Counted from the stretch's first letter, positions 28,882-38,230 are shown. The stretch: DNA of 64,000 bases from a bacterium (GCA_029945625.1 JAQSCW010000032.1:18611-82610); one strand, 5' to 3'. Program-made: numbers and translations. The notes: generated by a model not told the origin, from the letters alone.

Positions 28882-29850
28882 TTATTTTTGTTTCCTGCCA
28901 AACACCGAAAAGTGAACATAACGTTTCGGATTTGCTTTCAGATCCTGCAATAATTTATCAAGATCTTCAGCCGATTTATTCAGATTATTGTACAAGGAAT
29001 CGCTTTTGGCCAGTTTACCCAAGGTGCCCTGACCCTGATTGATCTTCGCCAGCAGGCCATTAAGTTCACCAAGTGTTTTATCGGCATTCGTAACCGCGCT
29101 TTTCAGCTGTGTGTTGGCAAGACTATCCGAAAGATTACTGAAATTATTAAGGATATTATTAATTTTCTGTTCATTCTTGTCGAGATTACCGGTGATGCCG
29201 TCCAAATGCGTAAAAATCTCCTGCATCTTAGGTTTGCCGGTTTCCATTAAACCGTCAAGCTTAAATGCAGTACTTTCCAGACTAAAAATGGCTTTTCGCA
29301 CACTTTCAAAAGATTTATCAAGATTGTCACGGGTTCGCACATTCAGCACCAAACTCACTACCGCCATCACACTGTCGATACTGCTGATGAGATTTTCAGC
29401 TTTTGCCTGAAGTGGGCCCAATTGCCGGTTAAACGACTCCTTCAATCCCGCTTCCATTTCAGCTTGCAGCGTATCGCCGCTCTTCACATATTTTTTGGAG
29501 TCGAAATCAAAAATCACTTCCACTACTTTGGAACCTAATAAATCGGTACTTACCACTTTTGCAGTAGAATTTTGAGGGATGTTTACCTCTTCGGTAATAA
29601 GAAATTTTACCAAAACCTGATTTTTTCCTTGCTTTTGGATGAGAGAAATGGAACGCACCTGACCAATCTTATAGCCGTTGATTTGAATGGCATTGGCAGT
29701 TTGTAAATTATCGATCTTTGGGTATACCGCGTAAAGGAAAAATTTGTCGGAAAAAAAGTTAGCCCCTTTTAAAAAATTAATACCCCAAAGAAAGGCGCCT
29801 ATGGCCAATACCACCACAATTCCTATCTTAAATTCTTTACTTATCTTCAC
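28882..29850 (-). CDS. MCE/MlaD family protein
   Basis: 322 residues: one N-terminal membrane anchor (IGIVVVLAIGAFLWGINFL), an MCE domain (about 37-115; NAIQINGYKIGQVRSISL, SDLLGSKVVEVIF-like strand), then a long coiled-coil or amphipathic helical region. MCE proteins form hexameric lipid-transport tubes between inner and outer membrane. The partner ATPase and permease genes (mlaF, mlaE) are not adjacent. It precedes the Fe-S membrane gene by 12 bp, perhaps cotranscribed. Confidence 0.9.
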   Translation of the reverse strand: MKISKEFKIGIVVVLAIGAFLWGINFLKGANFFSDKFFLYAVYPKIDNLQTANAIQINGYKIGQVRSISLIQKQGKNQVLVKFLITEEVNIPQNSTAKVVSTDLLGSKVVEVIFDFDSKKYVKSGDTLQAEMEAGLKESFNRQLGPLQAKAENLISSIDSVMAVVSLVLNVRTRDNLDKSFESVRKAIFSLESTAFKLDGLMETGKPKMQEIFTHLDGITGNLDKNEQKINNILNNFSNLSDSLANTQLKSAVTNADKTLGELNGLLAKINQGQGTLGKLAKSDSLYNNLNKSAEDLDKLLQDLKANPKRYVHFSVFGRKQK

Positions 29851-29913
29851 AAAAAAATATTACGGTTTTATCGCCTAAATATAGCAATTATTATTGAGCC
29901 AAAAGAAGGCAGA

Positions 29914-30441
29914 ATGAGCGAGAAACTAAAGAACGAAGAATTGGAGCGACTCAGTGTGGAAGACTTTAAAAAAGCTCCCAAACAGCCTGTGGTAGTGGTT
30001 CTCGACAATGTAAGAAGTCTCAATAATGTGGGTTCCGTGTTCCGAACTGCCGACGCATTTTTAGTGGAAGAAATTTTTTTATGCGGCCTCACGGGCACTC
30101 CTCCAAATAAGGAAATTGAGAAAACCGCATTGGGGGCTACCTCATCGGTGAACTGGAGGCATTTTAAAACCACGGCGGACGCCATTGACTATTTGAAAAA
30201 AAATAAGTATGTCTGTTATGCTGTTGAGCAAGCAAAAAACAGCATATCGCTGAATAATTTTAATTACCAGAGCGAAAACATTGCCCTCATTTTTGGTAAC
30301 GAAGTGTATGGCGTTGAACAAGAAGTGGTAAATGCTTGCGATGGGGTTATTGAAATTCCGCAATTGGGCACCAAACATTCTTTTAATATTTCGGTGAGTG
30401 TGGGAATTGTGTTGTGGGAAATACTGAGGGGGAAATTATGA
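29914..30441 (+). CDS. TrmH/SpoU-family RNA 2'-O-methyltransferase
   Basis: 175 residues, short form without an extra N-terminal domain. The SPOUT motifs are present: LDNVRSLNNVGSVFRTADAF (motif 1), IALIFGNEVYGV (motif 2), and IEIPQLGTKHSFNISVSVGI (motif 3, with the knot). It should methylate a tRNA or rRNA ribose; the exact site cannot be assigned, and TrmH-like is safer than TrmL or RlmB. Divergent from the MCE gene. Confidence 0.92.
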   Translation: MSEKLKNEELERLSVEDFKKAPKQPVVVVLDNVRSLNNVGSVFRTADAFLVEEIFLCGLTGTPPNKEIEKTALGATSSVNWRHFKTTADAIDYLKKNKYVCYAVEQAKNSISLNNFNYQSENIALIFGNEVYGVEQEVVNACDGVIEIPQLGTKHSFNISVSVGIVLWEILRGKL

Positions 30442-30517
30442 CGACGAGTAGGTGTAAGCTTTATAAATATCGGCAAGCACATGTGTTTTAGGCTTCACTA
30501 AGAACGCTACGTTCAAA

Positions 30518-31594
30518 CTACTCATTCATCAACCCATTCTGAATCCTGATACTTTCTTCGTGGAGTAATTGACAAATTTTCTCCACATGCTGCCTCGAAA
30601 GTCCTAGCTTATCAGCCCATTGCCCCCTGGTACGCAAAATCTCCTGCCAGCGCTCCAATTGAAAACTAATGATGTGATGCTCTTTTTTGTACTTGCCTAT
30701 TTCTTCAATAATCTGCGTGCGTTTCTTCAATACATTCAGCAATTCATCGTCTACTTCATCAATAATGCGTCGCAACTCTCCCAGAATCGTATTTGCATTT
30801 GGATTATCGGCATTCAATTTCCTCAATACCAATTTTGATAACAAATCCCCCAATTGCTCCGGAGTCACTTGTTGTTGGGCATCACTGAGTGCCTTTTCCG
30901 GTTCACAATGTGACTCAATCATCAAGCCGTTCATTCCCAGATCAAGTGCTTTTTGTGCGATGGGCAATAATAATTCTCTGGTACCTCCTATGTGGCTGGG
31001 GTCGCAGATGAGTGGCAGATCAGGAAATTGAGTTCTTAACTCAATGGGCAATTGCCAAAGCGGTTTGTTGCGGTATTTGGTTTTCCCGTAAAAATAAAAG
31101 CCTCTGTGAATGGCCGCAATTTTTCTAATGCCGCTATTGTAAATGCGCTCAATGCCACCAATCCACAATTGTAAATCGGCATGAATTGGATTTTTCACCA
31201 TCACAGCAACGTTCACCCCCTTAAGGACTTCAGCAATTTCCTGCACACTAAAAGGGTTTACAGTAGTTCGTGCGCCGATCCATAATACATCCACACCGTA
31301 TTTGATCGCTAATTCGGCATGGTGCGCATTGGCCACTTCCACTGTAAGTTTAAAGCCGTACTCTTTCTTTACATCCTGCAACCATTTAAGGGCCTCTTCA
31401 CCTTTGCCTTCAAAGGCATTGGGACGAGTGCGCGGTTTCCAAACACCTGCCCTGAACAAAGCCACCCGGTTAAGGGCTTTGAGTCCTCTTGCGGTGCGCA
31501 TCACTTGTTCATAGCTTTCGGCCCCGCATGGGCCTGAAATGATAAGAGGCTCCGAAGGCGCAGGTAACCAGCTCGATAAAGGTTCAAAATGCAT
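30518..31594 (-). CDS. Bifunctional DAHP synthase / chorismate mutase
   Basis: Fusion of the first committed step of the shikimate pathway with the branch-point mutase to prephenate. 358 residues. The N-terminal 265 or so form a KDO8P-type DAHP synthase barrel (LIISGPCGAESYEQ; FRAGVWKPRTRPNAFEGKG; CDPSHIGGTRELLLP). The C-terminal 90 form an AroQ-type chorismate mutase (LRRIIDEVDDELLNVLKKRTQ). This order is typical of Bacteroidota, where the mutase also regulates the synthase. The ATG at 31594 is preferred to a TTG four codons upstream. Confidence 0.95.
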   Translation of the reverse strand: MHFEPLSSWLPAPSEPLIISGPCGAESYEQVMRTARGLKALNRVALFRAGVWKPRTRPNAFEGKGEEALKWLQDVKKEYGFKLTVEVANAHHAELAIKYGVDVLWIGARTTVNPFSVQEIAEVLKGVNVAVMVKNPIHADLQLWIGGIERIYNSGIRKIAAIHRGFYFYGKTKYRNKPLWQLPIELRTQFPDLPLICDPSHIGGTRELLLPIAQKALDLGMNGLMIESHCEPEKALSDAQQQVTPEQLGDLLSKLVLRKLNADNPNANTILGELRRIIDEVDDELLNVLKKRTQIIEEIGKYKKEHHIISFQLERWQEILRTRGQWADKLGLSRQHVEKICQLLHEESIRIQNGLMNE

Positions 31595-31646
31595 ACACGT
31601 GTTCAAATTAAGGATCGAATGACGAAATTACCTTTTTTAAGGTACA

Positions 31647-31675
31647 TTTTGGGAAATAAATCTTTGTTATCTTTA
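31647..31675 (+). promoter_or_regulatory. Promoter of the small Cys/Lys-rich gene
   Basis: TTTTG at 31647-31651 and TATCTTTA at 31668-31675 approximate the -33/-7 boxes. The -7 box ends 4 bases before the GTG start, so the mRNA would be nearly leaderless. Confidence 0.45.
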
Positions 31676-31679
31676 AGGC

Positions 31680-31823
31680 GTGAATACTGACAAACAGGCT
31701 GCATATTTATTTTTTCTGAACAATAGTCCGCTTACTTGTTGTGTGCAAAACAGCAAAAAGAAAAAAGAATGCTGCAAAAAATATAAAGAAGGAAAACGCT
31801 GCAAAAAGTGTCCTAATAAATAG
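31680..31823 (+). CDS. 47-residue Cys/Lys-rich small protein
   Basis: A short frame starting with GTG and ending in TAG. The C-terminal half is very rich in Lys and Cys: KKKKECCKKYKEGKRCKKCP, with seven Cys in all, two of them in a CC pair at 20-21. The paired and spaced Cys look like a metal- or nucleic-acid-binding knuckle. Support for coding: a promoter-like motif directly upstream, a free intergenic position, and a strongly non-random composition. I recall similar small proteins in other Bacteroidota but cannot verify this here. Function unknown. Confidence 0.6.
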   Translation: MNTDKQAAYLFFLNNSPLTCCVQNSKKKKECCKKYKEGKRCKKCPNK

Positions 31824-31848
31824 TTGCTTCCAAGCAGTGTATTCCCGT

Positions 31849-32541
31849 CTACATATGTTTCATTAATTCCAACCTCAGATCATCTACCCCGTGCACAGCG
31901 GTTTTTTTGATGTGTTTTAATTCCTTCACCGAATAGAAATTAAATTCGCCCGGATCCAATAACCAAGTATGAATATAGGGTCTTACATAATTTACCACCC
32001 CTGCGGCCGGATAGACATTTAAGGAAGTTCCTATTACCACAAAGAGGTCGGCCTGCGTAGCCAAATGGTTGGCATTATCCATTTCGGGCACCAATTCACC
32101 AAACCAAACAATATGGGGACGTAATTGCGATCCTTTTTCGCAGAGGTCACCAACTTTTAACTCCTTGTCATGAAGCGAGTAGATTAGTTTTTCATCCACC
32201 GAACTGCGGGCCTTCATCAATTCACCGTGCAAATGCAATACCTTGCTGCTTCCGGCGCGTTCGTGAAGATCATCTACGTTTTGGGTGATTACTTGCACGT
32301 CGAAGGTCTTTTCCAATTCAGCTATAAACAAATGGGCGGCATTGGGCTCTGCTTCTAACACCTGCTTTCTACGGTTATTGTAAAACTCAAGTACCAGATC
32401 GCGGTTATTCGTCCAAGCCTCAAAGGTGGCAACGTCTTCAATGCGGAACTCTTCCCACAAGCCACCTGCATCGCGAAATGTTTTAATGCCACTTTCAGCA
32501 CTAATTCCCGCACCCGTAAAAACAACCAGTTTTTTCTTCAA
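31849..32541 (-). CDS. cobB: SIR2-family NAD-dependent protein deacylase, zinc-less form
   Basis: Class III-type sirtuin of 230 residues. NAD-binding motifs GAGISAESGIKTFRD and TQNVDDLHERAG are intact, with the catalytic His in LHLHGEL. Tyr54 and Arg57 (FYNNRRK) correspond to the YxxR motif that favours succinyl/malonyl-lysine substrates. The usual four zinc-binding Cys are absent: the protein has a single Cys (GDLCEKG). The start is TTG at 32541, which gives the normal N terminus (KKKLVVFTGAG). It follows the peptidase gene by 9 bp, probably in one transcript. Confidence 0.92.
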   Translation of the reverse strand: MKKKLVVFTGAGISAESGIKTFRDAGGLWEEFRIEDVATFEAWTNNRDLVLEFYNNRRKQVLEAEPNAAHLFIAELEKTFDVQVITQNVDDLHERAGSSKVLHLHGELMKARSSVDEKLIYSLHDKELKVGDLCEKGSQLRPHIVWFGELVPEMDNANHLATQADLFVVIGTSLNVYPAAGVVNYVRPYIHTWLLDPGEFNFYSVKELKHIKKTAVHGVDDLRLELMKHM

Positions 32542-32550
32542 GGTTAGATT

Positions 32551-34722
32551 TTATAAATTCTCCTTTACGAACTTCAGCATTTTTGTATAAATATGCAAAC
32601 GGGTGTTTCCACCGGCAATGCCATGATTTTTGTTCGGGTAGATCATAAAGTCAAAGGGGATATTGTATTTCACCATCGCAGCGGCCAATTCCATGCTGTT
32701 TTGTACATGCACATTGTCATCGGCACCACCATGGATCAATAAAAATTTTCCTTTAATATTTTTTACATAATTAGTTGGGGAGTTGTCTTCATACCCACTC
32801 ACATTATCTTTTGGCTTACGTAAAAAACGCTCCGTGTAAATATTATCGTAGTATTTCCAATTGGTTACCGGAGCAACTGCAATGGCAGTTTTGATCACAT
32901 CTGCCCCTTTAGTAATCATCAAAGAAGCCATGTAGCCTCCGTAACTCCAACCCTGAAATCCAATCCGCGATTTATCAACATAGGGCATTCTCCCCACATA
33001 TTTGGCCACCTCAATCTGATCCTGAATTTCTAATTTACCCAATTGCAAATACGTGCTGTGTTTAAACTGACGCCCTCTACCCTGAGTTCCCCTGTTATCC
33101 ACACACACCACAATATAACCTTCCTGATTTAAAAGCTGGTGCCACATAAACTCCGAACCCGCCCAGGCATTGTTTACCACATTGCTGCCCGGACCACCAT
33201 AGGCATACATATACACCGGATACTTTTTGGTGGAATCGAAATTTGCCGGCTTCATCATCCAGGCATTTAACTCAAATCCTTCCGCCGCACTATAAGTCCA
33301 AAATTTCTTCTGCGACAAATTATAAGGTTTTAATTTCGCCACAAGTTCAGAATTGGTCTCGAGCACTTTTACCAATTTTCCGTCGATGCTGTACAATTCA
33401 AACACGGGAGGTGTATTGGCATTGCTGTAAGAAGAAATATAATAATTAAAGCCATGGGTAAATTCAAAATTAGTTTGCCCCTCCAGTTTAGATAATCTTT
33501 TTTTAGCCGAACCATCCAATTTACAACTGAACACATCGCGGTTAATGACTCCGTTTTCGGTAGATACATAGAACAAAGAATTGTTTTTTTGATCGTACCC
33601 TTTAAATTCCATCACATCCCAATTGCCCTTGGTAATTTGTTTTAAAACCTTGCTTTTGAAATCAAAAAAATACAAATGATTGTATTCATCGCGTTCACTG
33701 CTAATAATAAATCCCTTGTCGCCCACAAAAGTAAGATCGTCACTTATGTCAACATAGGTTTTACTTTCATCCGTGAGCACTACTTCTGTTTTTCCGCTAT
33801 CGGCATTTGCAAACAAATACTCCAATTTGTTTTGCAAACGATTAAGTCGCTGAACGCAGAGCGTTTTTGGTTCCTTTGTAAATTGAATGCGTGGGATATA
33901 CATATCGTTGTTCTCTCCCACATCTACTTTCACCGTATTTTTTGAGGTGAGATCGTAAATATGCACCGACACAATGGAATTATCTTCACCCGCTTTTGGA
34001 TACTTGTAGGTGACCTTCTCGGGATAAAGTTCTCCCTTGTAGAGGTCCATGGTAAATTCTTTCACGAGGGTCTCATCAAATTTCACATAAGCCAGATAGT
34101 CGCCATTGGCACTCCAATCAAAATAATCGGCTCGCGAAAACTCTTCCTCGTACACCCAATCGGCCCAACCGTTCTTGATCTTGTTAGGCAGGCCATCGTT
34201 GGTTACAGCCACTTCAGTTCCACTCAACAGGTCTTTGATAAATAAATTATTGTCCTTTACAAAAGCAATTTTTTTTCCATTGGGCGAGAATTTCGGAAAC
34301 AACTGTTTGCTTCCGCTACTCAAACGCTGTACATCTTTGGCATCAATGTCTACTACAAAATAATCGGCTTTTGGAGAACGGCGGTACACGTATTCCAAAT
34401 TCTCTGAAAAGATCAATTTCTTTTCATCCGGACTGAATGCATAGGAACTCAGATCCAAACTGCGCCCTTCAAACTTCACTTCATTTGCATTGATGATTTC
34501 TGCAATCAAATTCCCGGAAGCAAGTTCGTATTTACCGATCGCATTTACTCCTGCCGTGTTGGTGGCGATTTCAGAATAGTTTTTTCCATCGTTTAACACG
34601 TTAAAGCTGCTCGGAGTTTTGGCCCTGAATGTTCCCTTTAACCAAATGTCGTCGAGGGTAATCTTCTGCTGAGAAAAAACAAAGAGGGGAATAACAAAAA
34701 GTAAGAGTGCGATTTTCTTCAT
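32551..34722 (-). CDS. Dipeptidyl peptidase IV-like S9 family serine peptidase
   Basis: 723 residues with a signal peptide (KKIALLLFVIPLFVFSQ). The N-terminal beta-propeller domain (DPPIV_N, about 90-440) is followed by the alpha/beta hydrolase domain. Catalytic Ser593 is in GWSYGGY; the Asp is in HGGADDNVH and the His in NKNHGI. A double-Glu motif for anchoring the substrate N terminus is visible (WVYEEEFSRADYF). It would remove dipeptides from peptides in the periplasm. Probably leads the transcript that continues into cobB. Confidence 0.95.
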   Translation of the reverse strand: MKKIALLLFVIPLFVFSQQKITLDDIWLKGTFRAKTPSSFNVLNDGKNYSEIATNTAGVNAIGKYELASGNLIAEIINANEVKFEGRSLDLSSYAFSPDEKKLIFSENLEYVYRRSPKADYFVVDIDAKDVQRLSSGSKQLFPKFSPNGKKIAFVKDNNLFIKDLLSGTEVAVTNDGLPNKIKNGWADWVYEEEFSRADYFDWSANGDYLAYVKFDETLVKEFTMDLYKGELYPEKVTYKYPKAGEDNSIVSVHIYDLTSKNTVKVDVGENNDMYIPRIQFTKEPKTLCVQRLNRLQNKLEYLFANADSGKTEVVLTDESKTYVDISDDLTFVGDKGFIISSERDEYNHLYFFDFKSKVLKQITKGNWDVMEFKGYDQKNNSLFYVSTENGVINRDVFSCKLDGSAKKRLSKLEGQTNFEFTHGFNYYISSYSNANTPPVFELYSIDGKLVKVLETNSELVAKLKPYNLSQKKFWTYSAAEGFELNAWMMKPANFDSTKKYPVYMYAYGGPGSNVVNNAWAGSEFMWHQLLNQEGYIVVCVDNRGTQGRGRQFKHSTYLQLGKLEIQDQIEVAKYVGRMPYVDKSRIGFQGWSYGGYMASLMITKGADVIKTAIAVAPVTNWKYYDNIYTERFLRKPKDNVSGYEDNSPTNYVKNIKGKFLLIHGGADDNVHVQNSMELAAAMVKYNIPFDFMIYPNKNHGIAGGNTRLHIYTKMLKFVKENL

Positions 34723-34881
34723 AATAAACCAATTTTGTGAGTGTGAAATTAATGTTTTAAACCTTATTATTTTCAGAGATCTGAGATTGAATTTAAATTC
34801 CCCCTTTTTGATCTAATACGAACCAATTGTTGATTATGACATTTTGAGCTTAAGAATTGTCTCTTGCCAAATAAGATCACA

Positions 34882-35244
34882 CTAACCATGGTAAACCCTC
34901 GAAAACACAATCCGACCATTTTCAATTTGCAGCACTTCCCCTACACGCAAGTCCGCTTCACCATTAACATGCCGGATGTATTCCATAAAGACCTGCTCGT
35001 TATCGGCTATTACATGTTGCACCTCATACTGCAAAGTCGGCAATCGCTCAAAAGAATCTTTCCACCACCCGCGCAAGGCCTCTTTTCCTTTAATCAAACC
35101 CTTTGTTTCGGGTTGGCGTAACTTTAGTTTAGGACTGTAATGTTGGGCCTCCTCATCGTAAAGTGCCAGTAACTTTTCAAGGTTATGGGCATTAAATGCC
35201 GCAAACCAAAGCCGCGCAATTTCTTTATTTTGTTTTGAAATCAT
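34882..35244 (-). CDS. SnoaL/NTF2-like protein
   Basis: 120 residues. The pattern ARLWFAAFNAHNLEKLLALYDEEA without signal peptide, then LIKGKEALRGWWKDSFERLP, is typical of SnoaL-like polyketide cyclase or ketosteroid-isomerase-like folds. The family includes enzymes and simple ligand-binding proteins; no function is assigned. Its ATG lies only 14 bp from the divergent amidohydrolase start, so the two promoters must overlap coding DNA. Confidence 0.85.
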   Translation of the reverse strand: MISKQNKEIARLWFAAFNAHNLEKLLALYDEEAQHYSPKLKLRQPETKGLIKGKEALRGWWKDSFERLPTLQYEVQHVIADNEQVFMEYIRHVNGEADLRVGEVLQIENGRIVFSRVYHG

Positions 35245-35247
35245 ATC

Positions 35248-35255
35248 TATATTTG
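35248..35255 (+). promoter_or_regulatory. -7 box of the amidohydrolase promoter
   Basis: TATATTTG is an exact TAnnTTTG match located 3 bases before the amidohydrolase ATG. A TTTTG lies 15 bp upstream, inside the divergent SnoaL gene. Transcription would start at or after the annotated ATG, so leaderless translation or a downstream start is implied. Confidence 0.45.
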
Positions 35256-35258
35256 AGC

Positions 35259-36923
35259 ATGCTAAAAAACAGTTTTATTTTCTTTTGTGCAATTCTCTCC
35301 TTCAGTTCTTGCACACAAAAAAAAGAGAAGGTTGATCTAATTGTATATCATGCCCACATTTATTCTGTTGATTCGGCCAATACCCGGTACGAAGCCATGG
35401 CTATTAAAGGTGGCAACATCCTTGAACTGAATTCAAGCGAACGTATTCTTCAGAAGTATGAGGCCAAAGATCTAGTGGACGCTGAAGGAAAAACTGTTTT
35501 TCCCGGATTTACCGATGCTCATTGCCATTTTACCGGTTTCGCTACCGATATGTGGAAATGTCAACTCAGTGGCACCACCTCATTTGAAAACGTACTCGAA
35601 AAAGTTAAAGAATATAGCATAAATGCCCCCATGTATTGGATTTACGGTCGGGGTTGGGATCAAAACGATTGGCTTCTAAAAGAATTTCCCGATAAATTAA
35701 AATTAGATGCTCTATACCCAAATCGGCCTGTGTTCTTAAAACGGGTAGATGGCCATGCAGCTTTGGTAAACCAAAAGGCACTGGATCTTGCAGGTGTAAC
35801 CATAACCACAAAAGTGAAAGGTGGTACCGTCGAAATTAAAAACAATCAGCTCACCGGCATCTTGATCGATAATGCGATGGATCTGGTAGATGGCATCATA
35901 CCCCACATTAGCGACAGTCTTGCAAAGGTTTATTATCGTAAAGCAGAAATTAGGTGTTTTTCCCTCGGCCTCACTCAGGTGCATGATTGCGGTATAAGTG
36001 AACATACCCTTGAACTTCTGGATGCCGAGCAAAAATCGGGTCATTTAAAAATGAAAATCTACGCTTTGTTGAGCGACGATTCAACCTATTACGAACGATG
36101 GATCAAAAAAGGGATTTTGAGAACCGAACGTTTAACAATGGGTGGATTTAAGGTATATGCCGATGGAGCCCTGGGAAGCAGAGGCGCGTGTTTACGCGAG
36201 GCCTACTCTGACAAAAAAGAGTGGATGGGATTTTTATTGACGGATCAACTGCGCTTAACTAAAATTGCTCAGACACTTGTGAACAGCAATTTGCAAATGT
36301 GTACCCATGCCATTGGCGACAGCGCTAACAGAACAATTTTAAAAATCTATGCCGCTGCATTAAAAGGAAAGAATGATCGTCGCTGGCGCATAGAGCACGC
36401 ACAAGTAATTGCCCCCGGTGATTTTGGCTATTTTGAAAAATACAGCATCATCCCTTCGGTTCAACCCACACATGCTACCAGTGATATGTATTGGGCCAAA
36501 GACCGGCTCGGTGCCGAACGCATAAAGACTGCTTATGCCTATCAGCTATTATTAAAGGCCGGAGGTATTGTGGCACTGGGTACAGATTTTCCGGTAGAAG
36601 ACATTTCTCCCATCAAAACATTTTATGCCGCGGTGGTGAGGCAGGACACCAAAGGTTTTCCGGAGAATGGCTTTCAAAAAGAAAATGCCTTATCTCGGGA
36701 AGAAGCCCTAAGGGGCATGACTATTTGGGCTGCTTATTCTTCGTTTGAAGAAAAGATCAAAGGCAGTTTGGAAAAAGGGAAAACAGCCGATTTTATTTTG
36801 TTGGATACAGATCTGATGAACTGCAAAGAGTCGGAGATCCTTGGAACCAGGGTGATGGCCAGTTATGTGAATGGGGAACAGGTTTTTAAACTCAGAAGAA
36901 ATATGAAGACGGATTTTTTATGA
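35259..36923 (+). CDS. Amidohydrolase-3 family (YtcJ-like) lipoprotein
   Basis: 554 residues with a lipoprotein signal (FIFFCAILSFSSC). Metal-binding and catalytic motifs of the amidohydrolase superfamily are visible: FTDAHCHFTG, a conserved KRVDGHAALVNQKAL, CTHAIGDSANRTIL, WRIEHAQVI and ALGTDFPVEDISP. The YtcJ-like branch includes exoenzymes acting on formamides and related C-N bonds; the substrate is unknown. Periplasmic or outer-membrane-bound location is inferred from the lipobox. The chosen ATG excludes an upstream extension that would overlap the divergent gene. Confidence 0.9.
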   Translation: MLKNSFIFFCAILSFSSCTQKKEKVDLIVYHAHIYSVDSANTRYEAMAIKGGNILELNSSERILQKYEAKDLVDAEGKTVFPGFTDAHCHFTGFATDMWKCQLSGTTSFENVLEKVKEYSINAPMYWIYGRGWDQNDWLLKEFPDKLKLDALYPNRPVFLKRVDGHAALVNQKALDLAGVTITTKVKGGTVEIKNNQLTGILIDNAMDLVDGIIPHISDSLAKVYYRKAEIRCFSLGLTQVHDCGISEHTLELLDAEQKSGHLKMKIYALLSDDSTYYERWIKKGILRTERLTMGGFKVYADGALGSRGACLREAYSDKKEWMGFLLTDQLRLTKIAQTLVNSNLQMCTHAIGDSANRTILKIYAAALKGKNDRRWRIEHAQVIAPGDFGYFEKYSIIPSVQPTHATSDMYWAKDRLGAERIKTAYAYQLLLKAGGIVALGTDFPVEDISPIKTFYAAVVRQDTKGFPENGFQKENALSREEALRGMTIWAAYSSFEEKIKGSLEKGKTADFILLDTDLMNCKESEILGTRVMASYVNGEQVFKLRRNMKTDFL

Positions 36924-36933
36924 CATTGAGCGA

Positions 36934-37623
36934 TTAAAAAATCTTTTGTAGTTCTCCTAGATTACGCACATGCCAGCCCTTGTATTTTCCCGCATCGGAT
37001 TCAGAGTAATAAATAGCTTCCCACCCCGCGTTTTTGGCACCTTCCACATCACTTTCCATACTGTCGCCAATCATCACACATTCGGCAGGATGAGCCCCGG
37101 CGAGTGATTCAGCCAATCTGAAAATTTTTTCTTCGGGCTTCACTAAATTATGTTCTTCGCTAATAATAATGTTTGTGAAAAAATCGCGTAAGCCGCAACC
37201 GTCAATTTTTATGGCTTGAGTTTCGGTGAATCCATTCGTAATGATGTGCAGGTGATAGTTCGGTTTTAGATAGTTCAAGGTATCTATGCATCCCTGTTTC
37301 AATAATCGTCCATGAGGAGCTTGTAGCATGTATTGCTCCGAAATGAGAATATTGTCTTCGTAATTATCGTAATCAAATTGTTTAAATACTTCGTTGAAAC
37401 GAAAATTACGCATGTAGCGTTTATCGATTTGCTTCTTGTAATACAATGACCACAATTGAAGATTGACCTTGCGGTAACTTTCTAAGAATACAGGGTACTC
37501 TGTGTTCAGTTTCTTTTTTAGTTCAAATTCATGGAATAATTTTTCAAGTACCAGCGATGAATTAGCAGCAAAGTCCCAAAGGGTGTCATCCAGGTCAAAG
37601 AATAAATGTTTTTTTGATTTCAT
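36934..37623 (-). CDS. HAD hydrolase, YjjG-type nucleotidase-like
   Basis: About 229 residues. HAD motif I is LFFDLDDTLWDF, motif II is HIITNGFTETQ, and motif IV is CVMIGDSMESDVEGAKNAGW. The long cap fits the YjjG/YfnB noncanonical pyrimidine nucleotidase group, which hydrolyses dUMP, dTMP and modified nucleotides, but this is only the nearest known subgroup. Its ATG overlaps the stop of the upstream membrane gene by 4 bases (ATGA). Confidence 0.88.
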   Translation of the reverse strand: MKSKKHLFFDLDDTLWDFAANSSLVLEKLFHEFELKKKLNTEYPVFLESYRKVNLQLWSLYYKKQIDKRYMRNFRFNEVFKQFDYDNYEDNILISEQYMLQAPHGRLLKQGCIDTLNYLKPNYHLHIITNGFTETQAIKIDGCGLRDFFTNIIISEEHNLVKPEEKIFRLAESLAGAHPAECVMIGDSMESDVEGAKNAGWEAIYYSESDAGKYKGWHVRNLGELQKIF

Positions 37624-38087
37624 AACATCCAACCCTTCACACTGTCGTAGAAAAACAGCACAATAAAATAAAGGGTAAAGGACCAAAAGATGCTCGCCAT
37701 ACTTAAGTACAAAATGATCTTCTTTTTATCCCTGTAAAATCGTTCGGCCACAAAAGCACCTATAGGAGTTGATAAAAAGATAGGCGTCACAAATGCAATC
37801 CCTGCCAAACCGAAACGTTGTTTAATGCGTATAACCCGTCGGTTGAATTTGGTGAAAATGCGTCGGCGGTGAATCAAATGGCGTTTCACCCTAAAGTGGT
37901 GTAATGCCTTTAGAATTGCCGCACTCAAATTGGTGAAAAACACATTTCCTGCAATTCCACCCACACAAGTTACCATCAATACCTTTACGGCATTGAACTT
38001 AAACATCAAGAAAGTGGCCGGGAATCCGATCTTCAAACCCAACGTACAGGTAAGGAGCATCGAAACGATCTTTAGTATTTCCGCCAT
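37620..38087 (-). CDS. Conserved integral membrane protein of unknown function
   Basis: 155 residues with about three membrane segments: KVLMVTCVGGIAGNVFF, a central GLAGIAFVTPIFLSTPIGAF, and LSMASIFWSFTLYFIVLFF. A very basic loop (RVKRHLIHRRRIFTKFNRR) separates the first two. The central GIAFVTPIFLSTPIGAF recalls SNARE-associated/DedA or small multidrug export families, but the match is too short to assign. Translationally coupled to the HAD hydrolase. Confidence 0.7.
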   Translation of the reverse strand: MAEILKIVSMLLTCTLGLKIGFPATFLMFKFNAVKVLMVTCVGGIAGNVFFTNLSAAILKALHHFRVKRHLIHRRRIFTKFNRRVIRIKQRFGLAGIAFVTPIFLSTPIGAFVAERFYRDKKKIILYLSMASIFWSFTLYFIVLFFYDSVKGWML

Positions 38088-38176
38088 AAGAAATCAAAAA
38101 TAGCAAAGAATTCCTTTTAAAATTGGGGACTTTTGCCAAGATATGTTATATCACATATAACGGTAAAAAGGCTTGT

Positions 38177-38201
38177 TATTGTCAAAAATTACGTAAATTT
38201 A
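38177..38201 (+). promoter_or_regulatory. Promoter of glutamate dehydrogenase gene
   Basis: TATTG (38177-38181) and TAAATTTA (38194-38201) approximate the -33/-7 boxes, 29 bp before the ATG at 38231. Confidence 0.4.
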
Positions 38202-38230
38202 CGCCCCAGTTAAGCAAACCAAAAACAACC

